The notes under the pieces: generated by a model
The model's input: only the letters and a program-made list of their open reading frames with translations
Databases searched by the model: none
What the model was told of the DNA's origin: nothing
Assembly: GCA_030605125.1 (NCBI GenBank)
Contig: JAUWBD010000027.1
Span: 1 to 36,312 of the forward strand
Direction of reading: 5' to 3'
Origin: Verrucomicrobiota bacterium
GTDB lineage: Bacteria; Verrucomicrobiota; Verrucomicrobiia; Opitutales; Opitutaceae
Length of the DNA: 36,312 nucleotides
Shown: in pieces, positions 27,072 through 35,255 of the stretch
Numbering within the stretch: the stretch's first letter is position 1
How the letters are laid out: every line of letters begins with the position of its first letter
Translations under genes and position numbers: made by a program

Positions 27072-27104
27072 GCCCCCGCCGCACGAACGGCGGGGGCTTT
27101 GTAT
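27072..27104 (+). terminator. Intrinsic terminator of the repressor 2 / CBM unit
   Basis: A 10-bp stem GCCCCCGCCG/CGGCGGGGGC (27072-27081 with 27088-27097) with a 6-base loop is followed by TTTGTATTT. It lies 18 bases past the stop of the CBM-like gene. Confidence 0.75.
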
Positions 27105-27199
27105 TTGGAGAAGACAAAAGGTTGGCCGGCGGTTTGGCCCGGATGCCGCGCCCGACCGGCACCTTCTGGAAAAAGGTGGAGCGCGTCGGTGAAATTCCC

Positions 27200-27228
27200 T
27201 TGGAAGCCAACCCGGCGCCCAATAATGT
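27200..27228 (+). promoter_or_regulatory. Candidate sigma-70 promoter of the mannosidase operon
   Basis: TTGGAA (27200-27205) and TAATGT (27223-27228) are separated by 17 bases. The -10 hexamer overlaps the left end of operator-like element 5, which is the arrangement expected for repression. The hexamers were picked by eye. Confidence 0.4.
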
Positions 27229-27242
27229 ATCGAAAAGATACA
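27226..27242. promoter_or_regulatory. Operator-like element 5 (perfect palindrome), upstream of the mannosidase operon
   Basis: TGTATC-GAAAA-GATACA is a perfect 6-bp inverted repeat around five bases. It ends 37 bases before the GH38 ATG. It is one of the two best copies of the shared 17-bp element. Confidence 0.8.
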
Positions 27243-27279
27243 ATGCGGAGGGCCGTTCCCGCCGCTTTTCCGTCCTCGC

Positions 27280-30200
27280 ATGCTCTCCTCCCCGCTCACC
27301 CTAGCCAAACTGCGCCGCGTCGAAGCGGCGTATCGAGATCTCATTCACCGACCGTTGGCGGTGCTGCCCGTCGAGGCTTTCGAGACGGACGCGCATCTGG
27401 CGGGCCTGCCCTGCCAGGAGCATCCGTGGGCGGCCCGTGAGCTTGGCTGGCGTTGGGGACGCTCGGGCGGCAGCGCGTGGTTTCGCGCCCGGTGGGTGGC
27501 GGAGCGGGATCACGCCGAGCCGCTGTATGTGATGGCGGATACGGGCGGCTGCGAGGCGCTGTGCTTCGTGAACGGCAAGGCCTGCGGCATCTTCAACCAC
27601 GCCGACTACAAGTGGCAGCGCGGCGATCATCGGGCGCTGCTGCTCGCGCCCGCGGCGCACAAAGGCGAGGTGTTCACCATCCTGGTCGAGGCTTACGCCG
27701 GCCACGAGATCGTCGGCGTGCACCCGAGCGACACGCCGGAGACGCAGGACGCCTACCGGCCGCCTTTCGTGCGCACGTTTCGCGGCATCTCCGTGGCTCG
27801 ACGCGACGAGGAAGTGAAGGACCTCGTGGTGGACCTGCACACGGCGCGGACCTTGGCCGAGGCCTTGTGTGACCGCAGCTTTCGTCGCGGCAGACTGCTG
27901 GCGGTTTTCGACCAGGTGTATGCCGCGCTGTGGGAGGAGCCGCGCGAGGTGGCGGAGGACGTGTGGCGCGAGGGCGTGCGGCGCGCCTCGGCGCTTCTGC
28001 GGGTCGAGTTGGCGAAGCGCAACGGCGACGACGCCCCGCGCGCCGGCCTGATCGGGCACTCGCACATGGATACCGCCTGGCTCTGGACGGTGGACGAGGC
28101 GAAGCGCAAGTGCGCGCGCACCTACTCCAACGCCCTGCGCCTGATGGACCAGTATCCCGAGTATCTCTTCGTGCAGAGCTCGGCCATCCACGCCGAGTTC
28201 ATGCGCGAGCGTTACCCGGACATTTTCGAGGGCATCCGGCGCCGCGTGGCCGAGGGCCGCTGGGAGCCCAATGGCGGGGCTTGGGTGGAGCCCGACGTGA
28301 ACCTCGCCGGCGGCGAGGCCTTGATCCGCCAGTTCCTCGTCGGGCGCCGGTTCACCCGGAAGCATTTCAACTACACCGGCGACACCTTCTGGCTGCCGGA
28401 CACCTTCGGCTACTCGGCCGCGCTGCCGCAGATCCTCGCGGGCTGCGGTATCCGTTATTTCCTTACGACCAAGCTCACCTGGAACGAGACCAACAGCTTT
28501 CCCTACGACACCTTCTGGTGGGAGGGCATCGACGGGACTCGGGTCTTCACCCACTTCAACGACATCCACTGCGCGCCGGATCCCGGCACGCTGATCAACA
28601 AGCTCGCCGGCACCGGCCCGAAGGATTTTCGCAAGACGGAGAACCACGTGCGCCACCCCGACGTTAACCAATCCCGGCTGATCTCCTTCGGTCGCGGCGA
28701 CGGCGGCGGCGGGCCGGATTTCGAGATGCTGGAGATGGCGCGTCGCGTCGGCGATCTCGAGGGCTGCCCGCGCGGCACCTACATGACGGTGTCGGCCTTC
28801 ATGGCGCAGTTGGAGGCCGAGGCGCGGCGCGCGCCGCTTTACGCCGGAGAACTCTACGTCGAGGGCCACCGCGGCACCCTGACCGGTCAGGCGGCGATCA
28901 AGCGCCTGAATCGCCGCGCGGAGTTCGCCCTGCGCACGCTCGACTACGTCGCGGCGCGGGCGCGGCTGGCGGGCCTCGAGGCGGACGCGACACGGATCGA
29001 CGCGCTCTGGCGCCTGCTGTTGTTGAACCACTTTCACGACATCCTTCCCGGCACCTCGATCCCCGAGGTGCACGATCGCGCGATTGGCGAACTTGACCAA
29101 CTGGTCGCCGACGCCCGCGCTTACGCGTTGGAACTGCTCGCGGCGCTGTCCACCGGCGGCGGTTCGGATAATCGTATCAGTATTCACAATACGCTTGGTT
29201 GGACGCGCGACGCCGGCTGGATCGACGCCGCGCTGCCCGCGCCCGCCGGTGTGGCCTCGCAGGAGATCGAAACGCCCTGGGGCGAGCGTCGCCGCGCGCT
29301 CGCCGGGCTGGCCCTGCCGCCGCTCGGCGCGACCACCTTTACTGCCGGCGAGCCCGCCTCCGGCGAATCGCCGTTTGCCTACGAGGGCGACATGCTGCGC
29401 ACGCCGCACGCGGTGCTGCGCTTCGACGAGGCCGGCCGTATTGTCTCGTGGCTTGACCTGGCCTCGGGCCGCGAATTGCGCGACGCGCGCGGCGGTCCGC
29501 TCAACAGCCTCGTTTTCGGCGAGGACATCCCCGCGCAGTGGGACAACTGGGACATCGACCCCGACCTCGAGCTGAAGCTCGCGCCGCTCACCTCGCCCGC
29601 CGGGTTCAGCGTTGTGGCCGACGGGCCGTTGCAGCTCCGCCTGCGCCGCGTGCTCAAGCTCGGCCGCCGCTCCGTGCTCACGCAGGACATCGTGGTCCAT
29701 GCGCACACCGCGCGCGTTGATTTCGAGACCGTCGTCGATTGGGAAGAACCGCACCGCTACCTCGGTGTCGAGTTCCCGCTCGCCGTGCACACGCCGGCGG
29801 CGCGACACGAGATTCAGTTCGGCCACCTGCAACGCGGCACCCACCGCAACTTCGCCGAGGACCGCGCGCGCTTCGAGGTCAGCCAACACAAGTGGACCGA
29901 TCTCTCCGAGGCGGACTTTGGCGTGTCGCTGCTCAACGACTCCAAATACGGCCTCTCCGTGCTCGGCAGCCGCGTGCGGCTCTCGTTGCTCAAGGGCGGC
30001 GGCCACCCCGATCCGCGCGGCGACAAGGGCGTGCACACCTTCACCTACGCGCTGCTCCCGCACGCCGGCGGGTTCTGTGTGGAGTCCGTGGTGCGTCCCG
30101 CCTACGAGCTCAACACCCCGCTGCTCGCTCACCGCGGCGGCACGCGCGCCTCGGCTTCGCTGATCGAGGAACCCGCGCCGGGCATCGTCGTCGAAACGGT

Positions 30201-30387
30201 CAAACCGGCCGAGTCCGGCGAGGGCGTGATCGTGCGTCTTTACGACGCCGCCGGCTCGGCCTCGCGCATGGCGATCACTCCGGTGGCCCCGCTGACGCTC
30301 GCGGGCGACTGCAACCTGCTCGAGGACCCGTGCGAGGCGAAGGAATGGCACCGGCCCTTCGCGCTGCGCACTGTTCGCCTCGCCTGA
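27280..30387 (+). CDS. Alpha-mannosidase, glycoside hydrolase family 38
   Basis: This 1035-residue enzyme has no signal peptide, so it probably acts in the cytosol on imported oligosaccharides. An N-terminal beta domain precedes the catalytic barrel. The barrel has the zinc motif GHSHMDTAWLW (His262 and Asp264 fit the HxD ligands), the nucleophile in TFWLPDTFGYS (Asp374, also a zinc ligand) and the final His ligand region NHFHDILPGTS (His584/His586). The helical and beta-rich C-terminal domains follow (for example SIHNTLGWTRDAGW and PLAVHTPAARHEIQFGHL). GH38 enzymes release alpha-linked mannose from N-glycan or mannan fragments. The length fits the family. It leads an operon with the 1276-residue glycosidase gene 65 bases downstream and is preceded by the best operator palindrome. 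Confidence 0.93.
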   Translation: MLSSPLTLAKLRRVEAAYRDLIHRPLAVLPVEAFETDAHLAGLPCQEHPWAARELGWRWGRSGGSAWFRARWVAERDHAEPLYVMADTGGCEALCFVNGKACGIFNHADYKWQRGDHRALLLAPAAHKGEVFTILVEAYAGHEIVGVHPSDTPETQDAYRPPFVRTFRGISVARRDEEVKDLVVDLHTARTLAEALCDRSFRRGRLLAVFDQVYAALWEEPREVAEDVWREGVRRASALLRVELAKRNGDDAPRAGLIGHSHMDTAWLWTVDEAKRKCARTYSNALRLMDQYPEYLFVQSSAIHAEFMRERYPDIFEGIRRRVAEGRWEPNGGAWVEPDVNLAGGEALIRQFLVGRRFTRKHFNYTGDTFWLPDTFGYSAALPQILAGCGIRYFLTTKLTWNETNSFPYDTFWWEGIDGTRVFTHFNDIHCAPDPGTLINKLAGTGPKDFRKTENHVRHPDVNQSRLISFGRGDGGGGPDFEMLEMARRVGDLEGCPRGTYMTVSAFMAQLEAEARRAPLYAGELYVEGHRGTLTGQAAIKRLNRRAEFALRTLDYVAARARLAGLEADATRIDALWRLLLLNHFHDILPGTSIPEVHDRAIGELDQLVADARAYALELLAALSTGGGSDNRISIHNTLGWTRDAGWIDAALPAPAGVASQEIETPWGERRRALAGLALPPLGATTFTAGEPASGESPFAYEGDMLRTPHAVLRFDEAGRIVSWLDLASGRELRDARGGPLNSLVFGEDIPAQWDNWDIDPDLELKLAPLTSPAGFSVVADGPLQLRLRRVLKLGRRSVLTQDIVVHAHTARVDFETVVDWEEPHRYLGVEFPLAVHTPAARHEIQFGHLQRGTHRNFAEDRARFEVSQHKWTDLSEADFGVSLLNDSKYGLSVLGSRVRLSLLKGGGHPDPRGDKGVHTFTYALLPHAGGFCVESVVRPAYELNTPLLAHRGGTRASASLIEEPAPGIVVETVKPAESGEGVIVRLYDAAGSASRMAITPVAPLTLAGDCNLLEDPCEAKEWHRPFALRTVRLA

Positions 30388-30452
30388 GAAACGCTTTCCC
30401 GGTCTCGTTTCGGCGCGGCCGGTTTTATCCAACCCTAAAACAGAAAAACCCC

Positions 30453-33400
30453 ATGATTGATTCCCTGCGACCCCTGGTCGCGAGGGCACTGCCGTGCCCA
30501 TTCGCGACGACCTCCGGCATCCGCCGCTACGCGACTGCCGCCGCCCTGTGGCTGTCATTGACCCCCGCGCTGCCCGCGGCCGAGACCGTGTTCATCGACT
30601 TCGGCGGCGGCGGCTCCGCGCAGACCGCCACGGCCGGCTGGAACAACCTCACCGCCGTCAACCCCGGCTCGGCCATCGCGCTGACCGACTACCAGACGCA
30701 GTCCGCCAGCGGCCTGTCGCTGGAGTTCACCACCAACTTCTTCGCGACCAACGGCGGCGGCGTCACCTCGGCCATCGGCGAGTTTCCGTCCACCGCCGCG
30801 CAGGACTCGTTCTATCACTCCGGCTCGGCGACGCCGACGCTGGTGCTCTCCGGATTCGATCCGACGCGCACCTACGACTTCGATTTCATGGCCTCGCGCG
30901 ACGGAGTGGGGGATGCGCGCGTCGCCCGCTACACGCTCACCGGCGCGGCCACGCAATGGACCACGCTCGACGCGTCGAACAACGCCTCGCAGGTCGCCTC
31001 GCTGACCGGCCTCACGCCGGCGGCCAACGGCACGTTCACGCTCGTCGTCGCGGCCGATCCGACCAACACCAACTCCAGCCAGTATTTCTACCTCGGCGGC
31101 CTCAAGATCACCGGCCACGACGCCACCCTTCCGGCGGGCATCCTCTACTATCAGGGCTTTGACTACGGCGACACCGCCGGCGACCTCACGGCCGTGTCCG
31201 GCTCCGACTGGACGCTCACCGGGACCGCCGTGCCGTTGTATTCGCCGCGTGGATTCATCCACCCGGCGGTCGGCGGCACCGGCGGCTCGCTCTACACCAG
31301 CGACGCCTACGGCGGTGGCGGCACACGCCGGGTCGAGCAGTCGCTCAACGTCGACCTCACCAGTCTCACCGAGGTCTGGGTCAGCACGCTGATCGCCATG
31401 GTCAACCGCCCGCAGGCTTCGGCCTCCGCGGACGTGACGATCTCCATTTTGCAGAACGATTGGCAGGCCGCGATCAACCACACCGTGGGCAAGGTCTGGA
31501 ACGACACCACCGGCATCCGCTACGGCTCCACCTACCTCACCGGCGCCGAGTTCACCGCCGACATTGAGCGCCCGCTGCACATCGTCTATCGCGTCGCCGA
31601 GGGCTCGGCGACCGAGTTCTGGGTCAACCCGACCGGCACGCCGACGCCCGGCACCGGGCAGTCGATCGGCAACGTCGTCAACAACCTCACCACGCTCACC
31701 CGCTGCCGCATCAACCAGGCCTCGATGGGACTGCACGTCGACGAGATCGTCGTCGCCGAAAACTACGCCGCCATCGCCGCGCTCCTCGCCAAGCCCGCCG
31801 CGCCGTCGGGCTCGCTGCTGGTCGACTTCGGTTCCGGCACCTATCCGACGACAACCTCCGGCTGGAACAACATCACCGGCTCCGGCGACACGACCACCGT
31901 GCACGATCTCGTGGACAGCGGCGACGGCCTCGACAGCGGGGTCAACCTCCGCCTGCTCGCACCCTTCACCGGCGCCAACACCAGCGGCGTCAACACCGCC
32001 ATCGGCGCCTTCTCCGCCGACGCCGTGCGCGATTCGTTCTATTCGTCGGGCACGGCCACGCCGTCGTTCGAGCTCACCGGCCTCGACCCCTTGATCAGCT
32101 ACGCCTTCACCTTTACCGCCTCGCGCGACGGCGTGGGCGACGCCCGCGTGACCCGTTACCAGGTCGCCGGCGCCACCACCGCGGCCACCTCGCTGGATAC
32201 GTCCAACAACGGCTCCGCCACCGCGACGGTTCCCTCGGTCGCGCCCGACGCCACAGGCCGCGTGGTCATCACCGTGTCGAAGGACGCGGCCAATACCAAC
32301 GGCTCCGGTTACTTCTACCTCGGCGCGCTCCGGGTCGAGCCGGCCTCGATCACCACGCTCGTTCCGCTGACCATCTCGGGCGACCAATACCGCGACCCCG
32401 ATGGTCAGCCCGTGCGCCTGTGGGGCGTCAACGCGGTCGCCTTCTTCCCCAACCGCGAGATGGCCGACGGCTACGCCGATAAACTCGCCGCGATGGGCGT
32501 CAACTGCGTGCGCTGGCATCACCTCCAGCGCCCCAGCCTCGACTGGAACAGCAAGTCGCGCATCACCGCGCTGTCCACCTACGCGACCGACAGCCGCACG
32601 CCCGACGCGCTCGCCTGGGACCGCTTCGACTACCTCAACGCCCGCCTGCGCGCCAAGGGCATCTACATCATGCTCAGCGCCGAGTTCAGCCGACAGTATC
32701 ACCCCGGCGACGTCGCGATTATGCCGGTCAACTCCACCGACGACGCCGCGTGGTCCGCCGCCATGACCTCGCTCAACTCTTCCGCGCCCTACGGTCCAGT
32801 CGAGCCCTGGCGGTTCGCCATCGACAAGCGCAAGATGCTGCACGTCTTCGACGAACGCGTCGCCCGCCTCAGCGAGGAGTTCACGACCGAGCTGCTCGAC
32901 CACGTGAACCCCTACACCGGCCTGAGCTACGGCGACGACCCGCAGGTGATCGCGCTGGAGTTGCTCAACGAGTTCTCCTCCGAATACGTCATCGCCTCCG
33001 GCAACCGCTACGAGAAGACCATCGGCGGCGTCAACGAACTCGGCTACTGGAACGACGAGCTTCTTCAACAGTGGTCCGACTACGCCACGGCCCACTCGGT
33101 GACGCCCGGCGATTTCTATGCGCCATCGACCACCGCGCAGCGTCAGGCCCGCTCCGACTTCCTCGACGGACTCGACCGCGCCTATGCCCAGCGTATGAAG
33201 ACTCTGGTGACAAACCTCGGCTACTCCAAACCGGTCGTGTTCTCCAACCTTTGGCGCGGCGAGCGTCCATTAAAGACCAACGCCGACGAGAACACCCACA
33301 TCGAGGACCACACCTACAGCGATCCCTTCATCGTCGACGGTCCCGACGACTGGGTGCGTCGCGTCGGCCGCTCGGTGATCGCCGGCAAGCCGTTCTTCAT

Positions 33401-34283
33401 CGGCGAGATCAACCAACGCGAGGGCTCCGAGCACTGGTCGACCGACGATCCCCGCCGCACGATGTTGCCGGCCACGATCGCCACCTACGCCGCGCATCAT
33501 GGCTGGTCCGGCTTTGCGTGGTTCGCCATGAATCATGGCGACGACAACGTCGACTTCACCGGCCGCGGCGCGACGCTCTCGCGCGATCGCAGCCTCGGCA
33601 GCCTGATCAACGACCAGATGCAGCTCGACCACATGGCGACCGCCTCGCGCATCTTCCGCCGCGGGCTCTTCGCGCGGTCGACCGCGGAGAAGACCGTCTG
33701 GATCGACGACCCGATCTGGCAATGGACCTACAACGGCTTGGTCGCGCAGAAGTATAACTTCGCCGCCGGCTGGCAGGGCGTGAACGAGTTCCGCAAGGCC
33801 TTTGGCGCGAAGCCGCCCGGCCAGGACACCGCGACCTACATGGTCGGTTCGCCAACGGGCAATCCGCTCGTCTCCGACACCGGCGAGATCCGCAAGGACA
33901 CCGTGCGCAAGCAGCTCACCGGCGCCGCCCCGCAGGCCGAGGTGTTCAGCGGCAACCTCGACGTCTCCGCGCCGGCGGGCCTGTCGCACCTGCAGATCAA
34001 CGCGACCTCCGGCTTCGCCACCGTGCTGCTCGTGACTGACGACGCGGCGGACCTAGACGACAGCCGTCATGTGCTCGTGAGTCGCACGCACATCACGACC
34101 GGCGGCGCCGATGTGGCGGGACCGGGGCTGACGCTCAACGGTCTGCGCGCCCCGACGGGTGGCGAGGTCTGGCGCTTCACCGCGGACGGCGCGACGCAGA
34201 CGCTCACGATGACCGGCGGCGCGCTCGCGCTGCCGACGACCGGCAGCTGGCGTCAGGCCGAGCTGCGACTGGTGACGCCGTGA
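30453..34283 (+). CDS. 1276-residue secreted multidomain glycoside hydrolase with two DFG modules and a LamG-like domain
   Basis: A signal peptide (about 1-43) ends near ALPAAE. Residues 45-220 are module A (FIDFGGGGSAQ, AGWNNLTAV, QDSFYHSG, FYLGGLKITG). Residues 230-440 are a concanavalin/LamG-like domain (ILYYQGFDYGDTAGDL, WVSTLIAMVNR, MGLHVDEIVVAE). Residues 452-630 are module B (LLVDFGSGTY, SGWNNITGSG, RDSFYSSG, FYLGALRVEP). Residues 637-1276 are a clan GH-A-like hydrolase paralogous to the 21145 gene, with probable acid/base Glu840 (IALELLNEFSSEY) and nucleophile Glu985 (FFIGEINQREG). The frame is open far upstream into the GH38 gene; the ATG at 30453 is chosen because the signal peptide follows it and no other start does so. 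It is co-transcribed with the mannosidase. The binding modules suggest attachment to an insoluble or surface glycan; the exact substrate is unknown. Confidence 0.78.
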   Translation: MIDSLRPLVARALPCPFATTSGIRRYATAAALWLSLTPALPAAETVFIDFGGGGSAQTATAGWNNLTAVNPGSAIALTDYQTQSASGLSLEFTTNFFATNGGGVTSAIGEFPSTAAQDSFYHSGSATPTLVLSGFDPTRTYDFDFMASRDGVGDARVARYTLTGAATQWTTLDASNNASQVASLTGLTPAANGTFTLVVAADPTNTNSSQYFYLGGLKITGHDATLPAGILYYQGFDYGDTAGDLTAVSGSDWTLTGTAVPLYSPRGFIHPAVGGTGGSLYTSDAYGGGGTRRVEQSLNVDLTSLTEVWVSTLIAMVNRPQASASADVTISILQNDWQAAINHTVGKVWNDTTGIRYGSTYLTGAEFTADIERPLHIVYRVAEGSATEFWVNPTGTPTPGTGQSIGNVVNNLTTLTRCRINQASMGLHVDEIVVAENYAAIAALLAKPAAPSGSLLVDFGSGTYPTTTSGWNNITGSGDTTTVHDLVDSGDGLDSGVNLRLLAPFTGANTSGVNTAIGAFSADAVRDSFYSSGTATPSFELTGLDPLISYAFTFTASRDGVGDARVTRYQVAGATTAATSLDTSNNGSATATVPSVAPDATGRVVITVSKDAANTNGSGYFYLGALRVEPASITTLVPLTISGDQYRDPDGQPVRLWGVNAVAFFPNREMADGYADKLAAMGVNCVRWHHLQRPSLDWNSKSRITALSTYATDSRTPDALAWDRFDYLNARLRAKGIYIMLSAEFSRQYHPGDVAIMPVNSTDDAAWSAAMTSLNSSAPYGPVEPWRFAIDKRKMLHVFDERVARLSEEFTTELLDHVNPYTGLSYGDDPQVIALELLNEFSSEYVIASGNRYEKTIGGVNELGYWNDELLQQWSDYATAHSVTPGDFYAPSTTAQRQARSDFLDGLDRAYAQRMKTLVTNLGYSKPVVFSNLWRGERPLKTNADENTHIEDHTYSDPFIVDGPDDWVRRVGRSVIAGKPFFIGEINQREGSEHWSTDDPRRTMLPATIATYAAHHGWSGFAWFAMNHGDDNVDFTGRGATLSRDRSLGSLINDQMQLDHMATASRIFRRGLFARSTAEKTVWIDDPIWQWTYNGLVAQKYNFAAGWQGVNEFRKAFGAKPPGQDTATYMVGSPTGNPLVSDTGEIRKDTVRKQLTGAAPQAEVFSGNLDVSAPAGLSHLQINATSGFATVLLVTDDAADLDDSRHVLVSRTHITTGGADVAGPGLTLNGLRAPTGGEVWRFTADGATQTLTMTGGALALPTTGSWRQAELRLVTP

Positions 34284-34321
34284 GCTGATCAGTAGCACGA
34301 CTGAATTACGGTGAAACGACC

Positions 34322-34354
34322 GCGGCCCTCCCAACATGGGAGGGCCGCTTTTTT
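34322..34354 (+). terminator. Intrinsic terminator of the mannosidase operon
   Basis: A perfect 11-bp stem GCGGCCCTCCC/GGGAGGGCCGC (34322-34332 with 34338-34348), 5-base loop and six T residues (34349-34354), 39 bases past the stop. Confidence 0.92.
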
Positions 34355-34366
34355 GTGATCGAGACA

Positions 34367-34424
34367 GTAGCGCCGGCTTCCAGCCGGCCGTCGTGATCGA
34401 TGGCAGGCAGGATGCCTGCGCTAC
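34367..34424. repeat. REP-like intergenic element with outer stem and two inner hairpins
   Basis: The ends GTAGCGC and GCGCTAC pair over 7 bp. Inside are two hairpins, CCGGCT-TCC-AGCCGG and GCAGGCA-GGA-TGCCTGC, separated by a short GTCGTGATCGATG spacer. The fold would be a small cloverleaf or cruciform. Sequences of this type (translating to fragments such as AGFQPA and GRQDAC) recur between genes in many Verrucomicrobiota and Planctomycetes genomes as far as I recall. Only one copy is in the window. A separate 16-bp perfect palindrome (CGCCCGCATGCGGGCG) follows at 34434-34449. Confidence 0.65.
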
Positions 34425-34450
34425 GTTATGCGTCGCCCGCATGCGGGCGC

Positions 34451-34482
34451 AAAAAAGGCCGGAGACGCGAACGTCTCCGGCC
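34451..34482 (-). terminator. Intrinsic terminator after the second PEP-CTERM gene
   Basis: A 10-bp stem GGCCGGAGAC/GTCTCCGGCC (34457-34466 with 34473-34482), 6-base loop, and six T residues on the minus strand (complement of 34451-34456). It lies 23 bases past the PEP-CTERM stop. Confidence 0.88.
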
Positions 34483-34505
34483 TGTAGGGAAGATTCAGCG
34501 GGTCT

Positions 34506-35234
34506 TCAGCGCTTGCGGCGCAGGACGCACATGCCGAGGGCACCGAGGCCGAGCAGCGCGGCGGCGGCACTGGGCTCGGGGACCGCCACGGCCTCAATCT
34601 TGAGGGCGTTTAGGTGATAGTAGCCGTTGCTGTTGGTATTTGCCAAGGCCTTGGAGACATCCAACACAAACGTTCCGCTCACGCTCGGGCTTACCGACAA
34701 GATCGATACGGTAGTCAAATTGTTGCCGGCTGCATCTTGGGTAACTTGATTCGTTGCACTGCCGGTTAGAGAAAACAACGTGGAGCGATTATTACTTGAG
34801 CCGGCTGCACTGTTGCTGGAGGCAAGAAAAGTGAAGGTGTATTGTTTCGAGGGATCGAAGCCTGTGAACGTAATCTGAGCGTTGCGGTCAGGTGCGTTTC
34901 CATCGCTGCCATAGAAGTAGTCGCGCACTGCTGTTGCGGAGAAATCTTCCGTTGCTGCATTTGGCGCGCTGGAGCCTGTCGCTTGGAATGCGTCTGTGAT
35001 TTGATAGCTCAATCCACTGGCGAGGTTGGTGTCATAATCCAATAGTGAGGCTGAACTGCCCATTGCACTGACCGAAGTGACGTTATTCCAGCTCTTGCCT
35101 GATTCAGTGGTGGTGTTGCCGGAGGTTCCGAAGTCCATGAAAATGACCTGAGCCGACGCGGCCAGCGGGGAGAGCGCCGCGAAGGCAAGGAGCGGACGCA
35201 GGGCCCGGACGATTGGGGAGGATGAGGTGCGCAT
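34506..35234 (-). CDS. PEP-CTERM exported protein carrying one DFG module (second)
   Basis: This 242-residue protein has a signal peptide at residues 1-28 (LLAFAALSPLAASAQ). The module spans residues about 30-212: IFMDFGTSGNTTT, SWNNVTSV, SASLLDYDTNLASGLSYQIT, RDYFYGSDGN, FTGFDPSKQYTFTFLAS and the closing YYHLNALKIEA. The C-terminus is a PEP-CTERM signal: VPEPSA, a hydrophobic helix AALLGLGALGMCVL and the basic RRKR. It is a clear paralogue of the protein at 18958, with the same domain order. The middle of the gene (about 34640-35100) is less GC-rich than everything around it, which could mean recent acquisition or relaxed codon choice. It lies 21 bases after the upstream secreted-protein gene, so both are transcribed together, under the operator at 35784. 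Confidence 0.85.
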   Translation of the reverse strand: MRTSSSPIVRALRPLLAFAALSPLAASAQVIFMDFGTSGNTTTESGKSWNNVTSVSAMGSSASLLDYDTNLASGLSYQITDAFQATGSSAPNAATEDFSATAVRDYFYGSDGNAPDRNAQITFTGFDPSKQYTFTFLASSNSAAGSSNNRSTLFSLTGSATNQVTQDAAGNNLTTVSILSVSPSVSGTFVLDVSKALANTNSNGYYHLNALKIEAVAVPEPSAAAALLGLGALGMCVLRRKR

Positions 35235-35255
35235 GTTGCTGTGGTGGGGTTGAGG

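Noticed and set aside
29739-30452. N-terminal extension of the 1276-residue protein into the mannosidase gene
   Set aside because: It overlaps the coding end of GH38 and is Arg-rich shadow; the ATG at 30453 directly precedes a signal peptide.
27301-30558. A 1085-codon open frame on the minus strand opposite the alpha-mannosidase
   Set aside because: GC-rich codon structure keeps the antisense frame open. Its translation shows no recognisable domain, while the plus strand encodes a complete GH38 enzyme with all metal ligands.
30555-33095. An 846-codon minus-strand frame opposite the 1276-residue glycosidase
   Set aside because: Val/Gly/Ala/Arg-rich shadow translation; no signal peptide or motif.
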